The notes beneath the pieces are model-generated. The model worked only from the letters and a program-made list of their open reading frames with translations. It did not search any database and was not told where the DNA came from. The translations under genes and the position numbers were made by a program. DNA of 64,000 nucleotides from Maribellus comscasis (GTDB taxonomy: Bacteria; Bacteroidota; Bacteroidia; Bacteroidales; Prolixibacteraceae). This document shows, piece by piece, positions 18,043-26,010 of this stretch (position 1 is its first letter; every line of letters begins with the position of its first letter). Location of the stretch: NCBI RefSeq assembly GCF_009762775.1, contig NZ_CP046401.1, forward strand, positions 3,658,001 through 3,722,000. The letters are read 5' to 3'.

Positions 18043-18477
18043 TTAAAAGTAGCTCAGTATGAATTTATGAAAACAAGAGAGATATTGAGATGCCTCGAAA
18101 TATAAGTAGCAGGGAATTGAAGCAATCACTTTTAAAATAAAATCAATAATTTGAGATAGTTCCTTTCTTGAATAACCGAAAAAGTAGAGAATCGGCTTAA
18201 GAAACCTAAAAAGGATAATGTCGAGCCGGAAACGCACAATTAAAATTAATATGATAATTTCCCCTCCGTACCCCAAGGGAGTAATTATCCATTTCCAAAA
18301 ATTGAATGGGACAAATTCACAGGTTGGGACAAATAATATGAACTTGTATATTAGTACTGAAAAAAATGTGACTAAAAGGATCCAGTCGATTATTTTTAAT
18401 GCCTTTTTCATGTACCGGATACTATCACAAATAGCTTTTTGAACTATCATAAAAGAGAACAAGATTACTTCTAGCAA
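18043..18477 (-). CDS. Hypothetical membrane protein
   Basis: A possible 144-residue protein with three to four hydrophobic segments (about 30-50, 60-82, 85-97, 108-125 after a 22-residue N-terminal extension). A second start, MKKALKIIDWILL at residue 23 (about position 18411), would make a cleaner membrane protein. No family is recognised. The AT-rich sequence makes hydrophobic frames common, so it is supported mainly by length and the coherent helix pattern. Confidence 0.4.
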   Translation of the reverse strand: MLEVILFSFMIVQKAICDSIRYMKKALKIIDWILLVTFFSVLIYKFILFVPTCEFVPFNFWKWIITPLGYGGEIIILILIVRFRLDIILFRFLKPILYFFGYSRKELSQIIDFILKVIASIPCYLYFEASQYLSCFHKFILSYF

Positions 18478-18620
18478 TGAAACTTCCCCCTAAGGCACTT
18501 GATGAACTTAAACAACTTTATATAGACCAAGGTGTAGAACTGATAGATAAAGAACTTGAAGAGGAAGGAGAAGACCTTCTTCGACTAATGGCTCTTTCAA
18601 GAGGTGTTTCTTTTAGATAA
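18477..18620 (+). CDS. Small acidic conserved-type protein, 47 aa
   Basis: ATG at 18477 opens a 47-codon frame: MKLPPKALDELKQLYIDQG, then VELIDKELEEEGEDLLRLMALSRGVSFR. The pattern L..LK.LY....G..L...E..E.G..LL.L resembles a group of roughly 45-residue helical proteins that are common singletons on bacterial mobile elements (from memory, not searched). It starts head to head with the membrane-protein frame at 18477, so both cannot have that exact start region as promoter. It precedes the nuclease-like gene by 83 bp. Confidence 0.6.
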   Translation: MKLPPKALDELKQLYIDQGVELIDKELEEEGEDLLRLMALSRGVSFR

Positions 18621-18703
18621 ATACTTTTTTTCTCATCCCAGATTATTTCAGAATCCATGTGAGGCAATTATAATACTAAAGATTTTTGTAATAAGATTTA
18701 CGC

Positions 18704-19576
18704 ATGATAAACGGGAAATATTATTCAGAAGACTTTTTAGGAATTTTGAAGGATAAGCAATTTTCTTCCGAAGACGAACTGAGGGATTATTTGGAAGATC
18801 AATTGCCGAAGAAATTAAATATTTCAGCAAGTCTCATCGTAAAAGAACAAACTTTGACAGCAGGAGGTGGAGGTTACTTCAGTGAACGAGCAGATTTGGT
18901 GATTTTAAATCAAAATCGAGATCCAATAGTAATAATTGAACTTAAAAAAAAGCTAACAGATGGTTCCTCTAAGACAGCCGCAATTCGTCAGTTAAAGAAC
19001 TATTGTCAAAGGGCAGGCGTGGCTTACGGAATTGTTTTGGCACCAAATTATTGTCGGATTTTTCAGTTTCATGGAGAGAGAGCTACCTCAGAGGAAAACT
19101 ACCTGCCTGAGTTATCAACCATAAAAAGACCCGAGGAGAAAGATATTAATGCTATTAAAGGTGAATTAGAAAAAGTTAACAGGAAGCTTGATACAATTTC
19201 AAGAAGAGAAATAGAAAGAGCCAGTTTGCCTAGTGGAGGGCATATTAATCATGCAAGAAGAAATCAGGAGAAACCTCCTAGCACAAGTAATTTTTGGGTA
19301 TGGATTGGATTTGCAACAATTGGTTTTTTGATAGTGGTATACAGCCTTGGATATTCGAAATTGGGAGATAAAGGAGGGGAATCGAATACAAATGAAAAAA
19401 CGGCGACAACTTGTAATATTAAGGGGAATATTTCAAAGGACGGTAAAAAGATTTACCATACCCCCGATAGTCCATGGTACGCAAAGACAGTTATCAGTAC
19501 GAGTTTTGGGGAGAGATGGTTTTGTACTGAACAAGAGGCTGAAAATGCTGGTTTTCGGAAATGGCAAAGTCGTTAA
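18704..19576 (+). CDS. HSDR_N-like nuclease domain - TM helix - GERWFC domain protein
   Basis: 290 residues in three parts. Residues about 25-125 match a type I restriction R-subunit N-terminal (PD-(D/E)xK) domain: Asp64 in ADLVILNQ, then Glu79-Leu-Lys81 in IVIIELKKK, and the QL.NYC...GV.YGIVL region. Residues 197-217 are a single transmembrane helix. Residues 236-290 are a small domain with CNIKGNIS, KKIYHTPDSPWY and GERWFCTEQEAENAGF. That last module is usually found at the C-terminus of thermonuclease-like and excalibur-type secreted proteins. Because of the helix, nuclease and C-terminal module lie on opposite sides of the membrane. It is the first gene of the defence cargo. Confidence 0.75.
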   Translation: MINGKYYSEDFLGILKDKQFSSEDELRDYLEDQLPKKLNISASLIVKEQTLTAGGGGYFSERADLVILNQNRDPIVIIELKKKLTDGSSKTAAIRQLKNYCQRAGVAYGIVLAPNYCRIFQFHGERATSEENYLPELSTIKRPEEKDINAIKGELEKVNRKLDTISRREIERASLPSGGHINHARRNQEKPPSTSNFWVWIGFATIGFLIVVYSLGYSKLGDKGGESNTNEKTATTCNIKGNISKDGKKIYHTPDSPWYAKTVISTSFGERWFCTEQEAENAGFRKWQSR

Positions 19577-19713
19577 CAGTATTTTGTATTGTACAATAAA
19601 AAGTTTTGACTATCGGAACTTTATTTGTACAATAAGCGCATCCTCCTTACTTAATATAAGTAAGTTAGAAGAGCCTCTGGACTTTCCAGGGGCTTTTCGC
19701 TATTCTCCGCCAC

Positions 19714-20346
19714 ATGAGGAATCAAAAAATTTCAATTTTCGTTGACGGAGAAAACTTCATTAGACGTGTAATTGAGAACTTTTTCGAAACAAATGTATTT
19801 GAAAGGCAGGGTGCGTACATGCATCACTTTTTTCGAATGAATTTTGATTTTGAAGGATTTTTTAAGTCGCTTATAAAGGAAGAGTATCAAGATTTGCAGG
19901 AGATTATTTGGTATGACGCGAGATTAAATCAACATTTTTCCGATGAACACAGAGGAAATCAGTTTGAATTTTTCAAAAAATTGAGATTATCAAGAATCCA
20001 ACTGGAATTGGGAAAAACAAAAGGAGATCCACAAAAAGGGGAGGTGAAGCAAAAAGGCGTAGATACAAAGCTAGTTACAGACCTAGTAACAAAGGCAGTA
20101 TTAAAGAAATATGATGTCGCATTTTTAGTCTCTAGTGATTGGGATTTTTTGCCAGCCGTGAATTTCATTCAGGGAATCACGACCAAGCCTCGGATTGGGG
20201 TCAATTATGTATTTTTTCAAGAAGGATGTACTCAGGTATTACACAGCGGTTGTGCATATCGCACAAAGATATCTTGGAAGCACGTAAGGGATTATTGTTC
20301 TGATGATTTGCGAAAATACAGAAGCAACGAGAAAGCTAAAAAGTAG
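19714..20346 (+). CDS. NYN-domain (LabA/DUF88-like) protein
   Basis: A 210-residue PIN-like NYN-domain protein, a family of metal-dependent RNases or RNA-processing factors. Acidic active-site positions are visible in KISIFVDGENFIRR (about 5-18), IIWYDARLN (about 67-75), KGVDTKLVTDLV (about 111-122) and VSSDWDFLPAV (about 137-147). These follow the usual D..N / D / D...D / D.DF layout. NYN proteins occur in several phage-defence neighbourhoods; here the neighbours are a nuclease-like gene and recombinases. The target is unknown. Confidence 0.8.
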   Translation: MRNQKISIFVDGENFIRRVIENFFETNVFERQGAYMHHFFRMNFDFEGFFKSLIKEEYQDLQEIIWYDARLNQHFSDEHRGNQFEFFKKLRLSRIQLELGKTKGDPQKGEVKQKGVDTKLVTDLVTKAVLKKYDVAFLVSSDWDFLPAVNFIQGITTKPRIGVNYVFFQEGCTQVLHSGCAYRTKISWKHVRDYCSDDLRKYRSNEKAKK

Positions 20347-20390
20347 TGTTTGACACCCCAAAAAATAGGGATAAGCTAAAAGAGACCGAG

Positions 20391-20617
20391 GGTCACTGGT
20401 GAAGCACACCAAAAAAGTTCTCAATAGCACGAAAAGCCGCTCCAGGAGCGGATCAAGGAAAACTTTCGGAGGGAAAATCGCCCTCATAACCCGAAGGTCG
20501 GAGGTTCAAATCCTCCCCCCGCAACCATTAAGATAGTCAGGGAGCGGAAATCCTTGAACAATTTTTGTGTTAATTGGGTAGCCAGTGACCATCGGACTTA
20601 GCAAGTAGGTCACTGGT
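20391..20617. repeat. GGTCACTGG repeats before the plus-strand recombinase gene
   Basis: GGTCACTGGT occurs at 20391-20400 and 20608-20617. The inverse CCAGTGACC is at 20582-20590, only 3 bp before the start of the recombinase gene region. Two direct copies and one inverted copy around a tRNA-like remnant fit recombinase arm sites or an operator. The 20347-20620 gap holds no gene. Confidence 0.5.
20483..20527 (+). pseudogene. 3' half of a tRNA-fMet (att-like remnant)
   Basis: The sequence holds the anticodon loop CTCATAA (anticodon CAT), the 3' anticodon strand CCCGA, a variable region, and a perfect T arm GGAGG-TTCAAAT-CCTCC. It ends in CCCCGCA-ACCA with CCA encoded. The 5' half is missing: no D arm or GCGGGG acceptor strand lies upstream, and the 5' anticodon strand is mismatched. 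It lies 93 bp before a tyrosine recombinase, the layout of an attachment site of an element that targets tRNA-fMet. Confidence 0.75.
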
Positions 20618-20620
20618 AAA

Positions 20621-21514
20621 ATGGAAATCCTCAAACTTCACGAACGCTTTTGCCAACACAGTTTAGTGTTCAAAGGCAACACTCCTCGAACAATTTATTG
20701 GTTCAAGACGGACATAAAATGGTTTTTGAAATTTTATCCCGACATTGAAACAATCGACCAGATTACCAGGGAACGGATCGAAGACTGGGTGTTGGACGGA
20801 AAACTGGAAAAGAACTGGACGGCGCAAACGATCAAGCTCCGGTTGCAATCTATGAGCTCCTTTTTGAAGTGGGCTGTTCAGCAGGACTATATCAAAGAGA
20901 ATCCTTGCGACAAAATTCCCAAACCAAGGCTTCCAAAGAGCATTCCCAAGCACCTTACACAAGACCAGGCAGAACGTCTGATGGACTGGACACGGAACTA
21001 TCCGTATGAGTACAAATTCGACCGGAAAAGAGCAATCGCCATTATGGGAACGTTTTTGTATACGGGCATCCGCAAGGCAGAGTTGGCAAACCTTAAAATG
21101 GAAGATGTGGATTTGGTGGACAAAACGTTGTACGTCCGAAACGGGAAATGTGCTAAGGATCGTCTGATTCCGCTCCATCCACTGCTGATCATGTACCTGG
21201 AGGACTATTTAAAGGACAGAAAACGGCTCAAAAAAACAACTCCGTTCTTTTTTACCGCCATGCGTCAGGACTCAAAAATGGGTGATCCAGTGGTGAAGCG
21301 GTTATTTGAAAAAATTCAGAAGAGAAGTGGCATAAAATTTTATCCCCATTTATTGCGGCACACATTTGCCACGTTGATGTTGGAGGGAGGTTGTAATTTG
21401 TACGCTCTTTCCCGGATGCTGGGACACTCTGACATCAAAACAACCACTATTTATCTGGCTGCCACCAAAGCCCATTTGGAAGATCAGATTGGGAAACATC
21501 CGCTTAATTTTTAA
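20621..21514 (+). CDS. Tyrosine recombinase (XerC/D-size)
   Basis: 297 residues. The N-terminal SAM-like core-binding domain covers about 1-90, and the catalytic domain has Arg in TGIRKAELANL (about 146), H-x-x-R in HLLRHTFATL (about 246-249), LGHSDIKTTTIY and the nucleophile Tyr (about 279). All catalytic positions are present, so it should be active. It meets another recombinase tail to tail with a 4-bp overlap. The GC-rich codons differ from the AT-rich defence genes on both sides, which suggests separate arrival. Confidence 0.9.
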   Translation: MEILKLHERFCQHSLVFKGNTPRTIYWFKTDIKWFLKFYPDIETIDQITRERIEDWVLDGKLEKNWTAQTIKLRLQSMSSFLKWAVQQDYIKENPCDKIPKPRLPKSIPKHLTQDQAERLMDWTRNYPYEYKFDRKRAIAIMGTFLYTGIRKAELANLKMEDVDLVDKTLYVRNGKCAKDRLIPLHPLLIMYLEDYLKDRKRLKKTTPFFFTAMRQDSKMGDPVVKRLFEKIQKRSGIKFYPHLLRHTFATLMLEGGCNLYALSRMLGHSDIKTTTIYLAATKAHLEDQIGKHPLNF

Positions 21515-22398
21515 AGCAGTTCCAGCCGATTCACGCTTTCCTTCACCCCCTTTTTCGATACCGAAAGGTAGATCTGGGTAGTACTTATTTCAGTATGCCC
21601 AAGCACTTCTTTGAGCTTGAACAGATTGATGTTTTCGTCACAGGCAAGCCTGGCGAATGTATGCCGGAGCATATGTGGGGAGAACTTGATCCCGGATGAA
21701 ATGACAATCTTTTTACAAATTTCATGGACGTTCTTTTCGTACAATCGTTTATCCGAGTTTACCCCGGTAAACAACCACTTCGACCGTTTGTTTCGTTCCT
21801 TGCGCTGGCGGACATAATTCCGCAGCACCCGTGTCAAAGTAGGATGAATTGGAACAATCCGTTCTTTTTTCCCTTTGCCCTCCCGGATGAGAATTTCATC
21901 CGTTTTGAGATTTACATCATCAAACCGGAGATGGAGTAGTTCATTAAGTCGCATCCCGGTAAATAGAAACACGTACAGAATGGTGATATTCCGGGACTGG
22001 GCAAAATCTGAATTCCATGGGTAGTTTTGAGCATGAGAAAGTACTTTTTGCGCCTGTTCTTTGGTCAGGCAGCGGGGAAGCCGCCGGGGAAGTTTTGGTT
22101 TCTCGATGTTTTGTGCCGGGTTCTTTTTCACGTATCCGCGAATCTGGCACCATTTGTAAAACGACCGGAAGCTTTGGAGATACGCCCGGACGGTTTTGGG
22201 TGACCAGACTTTTTCACGTTTTGAGGCGGCAAGAAACTCACGGATATTCTCCTCGGTTACTTTTCTGAAATTTTGAGTGCCCAAATGATTCAGCAAATGT
22301 TGAACGTGAGCCGTTACCGTTCTGTAGCTTTTTGCAGTTACACCGCGTTCAATTAGAAAATAATCACGGAACTGGTTGCGAACATCTAAAAAGTTCAT
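21511..22398 (-). CDS. Tyrosine recombinase, convergent partner
   Basis: 295 residues with N-terminal core-binding domain and catalytic domain. The motifs are TGMRLNELLHLRF (Arg), a K-loop GKGKKERIVPIHP, HMLRHTFARL and LGHTEISTTQIYLS (Tyr). All catalytic residues are present. It is related to the plus-strand recombinase (same length, TG(I/M)R, LGH..I.TT.IYL) but clearly diverged from it. Its start overlaps the stop of the SymE-like gene by 4 bases (ATGA), so the two are translated together. Confidence 0.9.
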   Translation of the reverse strand: MNFLDVRNQFRDYFLIERGVTAKSYRTVTAHVQHLLNHLGTQNFRKVTEENIREFLAASKREKVWSPKTVRAYLQSFRSFYKWCQIRGYVKKNPAQNIEKPKLPRRLPRCLTKEQAQKVLSHAQNYPWNSDFAQSRNITILYVFLFTGMRLNELLHLRFDDVNLKTDEILIREGKGKKERIVPIHPTLTRVLRNYVRQRKERNKRSKWLFTGVNSDKRLYEKNVHEICKKIVISSGIKFSPHMLRHTFARLACDENINLFKLKEVLGHTEISTTQIYLSVSKKGVKESVNRLELL

Positions 22399-22625
22399 TT
22401 CTCGGTGGGATTAATGATTTTTGAGATTTTGATCTGGTTTTCTGTTACTAAAACTTCCACTTTGTCGCCTTTTTCGAAGCCGAACTTTTTGAGATATTCA
22501 CCTTGAATGTTAATGCCGTTGGTGTAGGTTTTTTGGTAGGGTTTGTTGACCACCCTGAGAACCTTTTGAAGGGTTTGATGCGAGTTTTTTTCATCATTAA
22601 AAGATGGATTAATTTTTTCTTTCAT
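22395..22625 (-). CDS. SymE/AbrB-like small protein
   Basis: 76 residues. The C-terminal 45 form an AbrB/SpoVT-fold-like strand pattern: GINIQGEYLKKFGFEKGDKV followed by VLVTENQIKISKI, as in SymE-type toxins and SpoVT-AbrB proteins. It could be a toxin-like RNA-binding protein or a small DNA-binding regulator of the recombinase that overlaps it. It lies between the Dam methylase gene (17 bp upstream) and the recombinase, and all three read together on the minus strand. Confidence 0.65.
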   Translation of the reverse strand: MKEKINPSFNDEKNSHQTLQKVLRVVNKPYQKTYTNGINIQGEYLKKFGFEKGDKVEVLVTENQIKISKIINPTEK

Positions 22626-22642
22626 GGGAAGGGATTAGGGGA

Positions 22643-23515
22643 TTAGTAGTTGGTGATCAGCAATTCTTTGCGTTCGCTGATGGTGGCTTTGGCGTTGGCA
22701 ATCCGGTGATTCGATTCGATGGGATGGATGTTGAATTCCGGTTCTTTGTACAGATCCCGAAGGAGTTCAGTGTCGAGTCCAGAAAGCATCACGTGAACGC
22801 CTTTTTGGGTGAGTTCAGAAATGAACTTTTTCAACCGGAAATGTTCCTGGATTCCAAAGCCGCCTTTTTGGTAGGCAGAGAAAACCAGGTTGTTTGCCCC
22901 GTGGTATGGAGGATCGAAATACACGAAATCGCCTGGCTCAGGGCTAATTTTGGAAAAATCGTGACATGCCAGCTCTGCTATTTGTAGAAGTTTAGAACAG
23001 CCATAAATGGCAAAATGATCCGCAATCTGGGGATTTTCGTAGTGTCCGAAAGGAACATTGAATTTTCCGAATTTGTTTTCACGGTACAAGCCCCCGAAGC
23101 ACGTTTTATTCAGGTAGATAAATCGGGCAGCCCTGCCTAAATCCGTTTCGACAAATGGCTTTGCCCGGAGCTGGTAGAAAAACTTCTCTGAGTGCCGGGA
23201 CGCATAAAATTTGAGCGTTGAAACGAGTTTTGAAGGTGATTCTTTTACTACTTGATACGTTTGAATGAGATCCTGGTTTAAATCTGACAGGAATGCCTGT
23301 TCTAGTTTTGGAGCAAGCGCAAAGAACAATGCACCAGCACCCACAAAGGGTTCGTAATAGGAATTGAACTCTTTTGGGATGTGTTGCAGTAGTTCCGGAA
23401 GAAGGAAGCGTTTGCCGCCCACCCACTTCAAAAAAGGTTTTTGGGGAAATTTATTTGTATTTGCTGCCGGTGATTTTTTGCCATCTAAAAGATGGCTGAC
23501 CTGGGGGTCAGTCAT
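22643..23515 (-). CDS. D12-class DNA adenine N6-methyltransferase (Dam-like)
   Basis: 290 residues of the alpha-group Dam family. FLKWVGGKRFLLPEL (about 29-43) and FVGAGALFFAL make the SAM site; DPPYH (about 197-201) is the catalytic motif IV. The substrate is adenine in a short DNA site, and Dam-like GATC is common for the family but not proven here. There is no partner endonuclease next to it, so it may protect the element or mark it for regulation. The first 25 residues (MTDPQVSHLLDGKKSPAANT) are an extension before the usual start. Confidence 0.88.
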   Translation of the reverse strand: MTDPQVSHLLDGKKSPAANTNKFPQKPFLKWVGGKRFLLPELLQHIPKEFNSYYEPFVGAGALFFALAPKLEQAFLSDLNQDLIQTYQVVKESPSKLVSTLKFYASRHSEKFFYQLRAKPFVETDLGRAARFIYLNKTCFGGLYRENKFGKFNVPFGHYENPQIADHFAIYGCSKLLQIAELACHDFSKISPEPGDFVYFDPPYHGANNLVFSAYQKGGFGIQEHFRLKKFISELTQKGVHVMLSGLDTELLRDLYKEPEFNIHPIESNHRIANAKATISERKELLITNY

Positions 23516-23638
23516 GAGGAAAGGGTTAGAAAGGGGAAACTTTCATAACACTCTCTATTTGTCTGTCAAAATGTTTTTTAAAGTAAATTAGATAGAGACA
23601 ACGGTTTCCGTTAATTGAGATAGTGAGCAAGGTATACC

Positions 23639-23714
23639 AGAAATTCTCCTAAAAATTGCGGATATTCAGAATGTTGATTAAGATTCTACTTGTTTCAAAT
23701 AATGAAGCTTAATC
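23639..23714 (+). pseudogene. 3' remnant of an XRE-regulator gene
   Basis: The bases just before the first mod gene match the 3' end of the intact xre gene before the second mod (25932-26008) with only scattered changes: AGAAATTCTCCTAAAAATTG is identical in both. In the remnant the frame stops early (EILLKIADIQNVD, then TAA). This shows that an xre-mod unit was duplicated in tandem and that the first xre copy decayed. The rest of the 23516-23638 gap shows nothing. Confidence 0.85.
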
Positions 23715-23715
23715 T

Positions 23716-25638
23716 ATGGGGAAAGAAAAACTCGACCTTCAATCACCTGATTTGGTGAATAAAAATTTTGAGAAAATAGCAGTTCTTTTTCCCAACTGCA
23801 TAACTGAAAGTGCCGATGGAAAAGTCATAGATTTCGATTTGCTGAAGCAAGAACTAAACCACGCAGTGGTTGAAGGGAACAAAGAACGCTACCGTTTGGA
23901 GTGGCCTGGCAAGCGCGAAGCCATCGTGGCAGCTAATTTGCCAAGCACTAAAACGTTACGCCCAGTAATAGAAGATTCGTTAGATTTTGATAATACTGAA
24001 AATATTTACATCGAAGGAGATAATCTGGAAGTTTTAAAACTTTTACAGGAAAGTTATCTGGGAAAAATCAAAATGATTTACATTGACCCACCGTACAATA
24101 CGGGGAATGACCTTGTTTATAGAGACAATTTTTCAATAGATGAAGCAGGGTATAAAGATCTGAGCGGACAAAAAGACGAATATAATAAACGCTTAGTGGT
24201 CAATCCTGAAACGGCAGGACGTTACCATTCCGACTGGCTGAGTATGATGTATGCAAGGTTAAAGTTGGCGAGGAATCTTCTCAATGAAGAGGGGGTAATC
24301 CTTGTTTCGATAGATGATAACGAAGTTGATAACGCACGAAAGTTATGTGATGAGATTTTCGGAGAGACAAACTTTCAAGGAATTTTTGTTATTAATTCAA
24401 CCCCCAACGCAAGAGATTACGGTCACATTGGGAAAATGCATGAATATGTACTTTTCTATAGTAAAGACCATCAACTATGCACAACCAACCAACTTCCCGT
24501 GTTGGATAAAAACTTTAAATATTCGGATGACATCGGGGGGTTCAATATTCATCCACTTTATAACAGTAATGAAGCCTTCCATTCCCAAAATCGTCCGAAT
24601 CTATATTTCCCCTTTTTCGTTGACCCCTTAAAAAGAATTGAAAAGGATTTTTTTGAAATCTACTTAGAAGCTGGTCCTGGTAGGGTTAAAGTTTATCCAC
24701 CAAAATCAGTCAAAAATAATGTGCAATTTGTTTGGCGCTGGGGAAAGGAAAAAGCAAAGCTAAATCTTAATAAGGAAATTATTGGATATAAAACTGGCGA
24801 TAATGAATTTCGAATAGTTCAAAAAATGAGACATACGACGAAAATAATCCGGTCGCTGCTCACTGATAAAAAGTATTCAAGTCGCAGGGGAACGGCAGAA
24901 GTAGAAGAATTATTTGGTGCTAAAATTTTTTCATTTCCAAAGCCATTATCACTTCTTCACGATTTTATAATAGTTGGAACAAACGAAAATGATATTGTTT
25001 TAGACTTCTTCGCAGGTTCTGGGACTACCGCGCACGCAGTTATGGCTGCTAATTCTGAAGAACTAGGTAAAAGAAAATTTATATTAGTTCAACTTCCCGA
25101 ATCGCTAGCGGAGCAAGGGAACACCATTTCTGATAATGAAGGTAAGTCATATTGTAACCTAAGTGAGTTTGCAATTTCACGACTAACAAAAGCAGCAAAA
25201 AAAATAAAAGAAGAAGTAAGCGTGGAAGTAGATTGTGGCTTCCGTGTGTACCGCTTAGATGAAAGTAATATGCAGGATGTTTATTATAAGCCTCAGGACT
25301 ACAAACAAGATACTCTGGAGCTTTTTGCTGATAACGTAAAACCGGATAGAACACCTGACGACCTTTTAGCACAGGTTATGCTGGATTGTGGACTGCCTCT
25401 TTCCTTGAAGATTGAAAGGAAAGAAATTAACGGGAAACAGGTCTTTAAAATAGCAGAAAATTCATTATTTGCCTGTTTTGATAATGGTATTGATGAAGAA
25501 TTTGCGAAAATCATTGCCAAAGAAGAACCACTGAGAATCGTGTTCAAAGACAGTGGTTTTAAAGATGATACCGCCAAAGTAAATGTAAAACAGTTGTTGA
25601 AACAACTGAGTCCTGAAACCGAAATGAAAGTGATTTAA
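23716..25638 (+). CDS. mod: Type III restriction-modification Mod methylase, copy 1
   Basis: A 640-residue beta-group adenine N6-methyltransferase. Motif IV is IYIDPPYNTGND (DPPY at 124-127), and motif I is DFFAGSGTT (430-438), in the order typical of type III Mod. The region between (about 215-410) is the target recognition domain. The first about 190 and last about 120 residues are nearly identical to the second Mod (26011-28020), but the middle is unrelated. The two proteins should therefore recognise different sites while binding the same Res. It is the first gene of the long plus-strand defence run. Confidence 0.93.
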   Translation: MGKEKLDLQSPDLVNKNFEKIAVLFPNCITESADGKVIDFDLLKQELNHAVVEGNKERYRLEWPGKREAIVAANLPSTKTLRPVIEDSLDFDNTENIYIEGDNLEVLKLLQESYLGKIKMIYIDPPYNTGNDLVYRDNFSIDEAGYKDLSGQKDEYNKRLVVNPETAGRYHSDWLSMMYARLKLARNLLNEEGVILVSIDDNEVDNARKLCDEIFGETNFQGIFVINSTPNARDYGHIGKMHEYVLFYSKDHQLCTTNQLPVLDKNFKYSDDIGGFNIHPLYNSNEAFHSQNRPNLYFPFFVDPLKRIEKDFFEIYLEAGPGRVKVYPPKSVKNNVQFVWRWGKEKAKLNLNKEIIGYKTGDNEFRIVQKMRHTTKIIRSLLTDKKYSSRRGTAEVEELFGAKIFSFPKPLSLLHDFIIVGTNENDIVLDFFAGSGTTAHAVMAANSEELGKRKFILVQLPESLAEQGNTISDNEGKSYCNLSEFAISRLTKAAKKIKEEVSVEVDCGFRVYRLDESNMQDVYYKPQDYKQDTLELFADNVKPDRTPDDLLAQVMLDCGLPLSLKIERKEINGKQVFKIAENSLFACFDNGIDEEFAKIIAKEEPLRIVFKDSGFKDDTAKVNVKQLLKQLSPETEMKVI

Positions 25639-25809
25639 GATGAATTTAAACTTACTATAAATAATTTTGAAAGCGAAAAATTATAGAAAGAATACTTTCC
25701 CAAAACCAAAAATTTTTTCATGATATGCCACAAAACTGAGATTATTTATCCCGTTTTATGGTTACTATTTTAACAATATCCTTAATTTTAGGTCTTTAAA
25801 AATCAACTA

Positions 25810-26007
25810 ATGAATCGCATCAAAGAGGTACTCGAAAAACAAGGCAGAACCCAAAAATGGCTGGCTAAAGAACTTGGCAAGAGCTACAACATGGTTAATG
25901 CCTATGTTCAGAACAGGCAGCAGCCACGATTAGAAATTCTCCTAAAAATTGCGGAGATTCTGGACGTTGATGTTAAGATTCTAATTGTTTCGAATAAAGA
26001 AGATTAA
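25810..26007 (+). CDS. XRE-family helix-turn-helix regulator
   Basis: 65 residues forming one Cro/CI-type HTH: MNRIKEVLEKQGRTQKWLAK, then ELGKSYNMVNAYVQNRQQPR (recognition helix), and LEILLKIAEILDVDVKILI. It lies 3 bp before mod copy 2, so it is co-translated with it. Regulators in this position often time methylase and nuclease expression (C-protein-like role; inference). Its upstream gap 25639-25809 is AT-rich and probably carries a promoter for the xre-mod2-res segment. Confidence 0.9.
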   Translation: MNRIKEVLEKQGRTQKWLAKELGKSYNMVNAYVQNRQQPRLEILLKIAEILDVDVKILIVSNKED

Positions 26008-26010
26008 TCC

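Noticed and set aside
22643..23515. Dam methylase as part of a type II restriction pair
   Set aside because: No endonuclease gene neighbours it on either side. The adjacent genes are a SymE-like protein and a recombinase.
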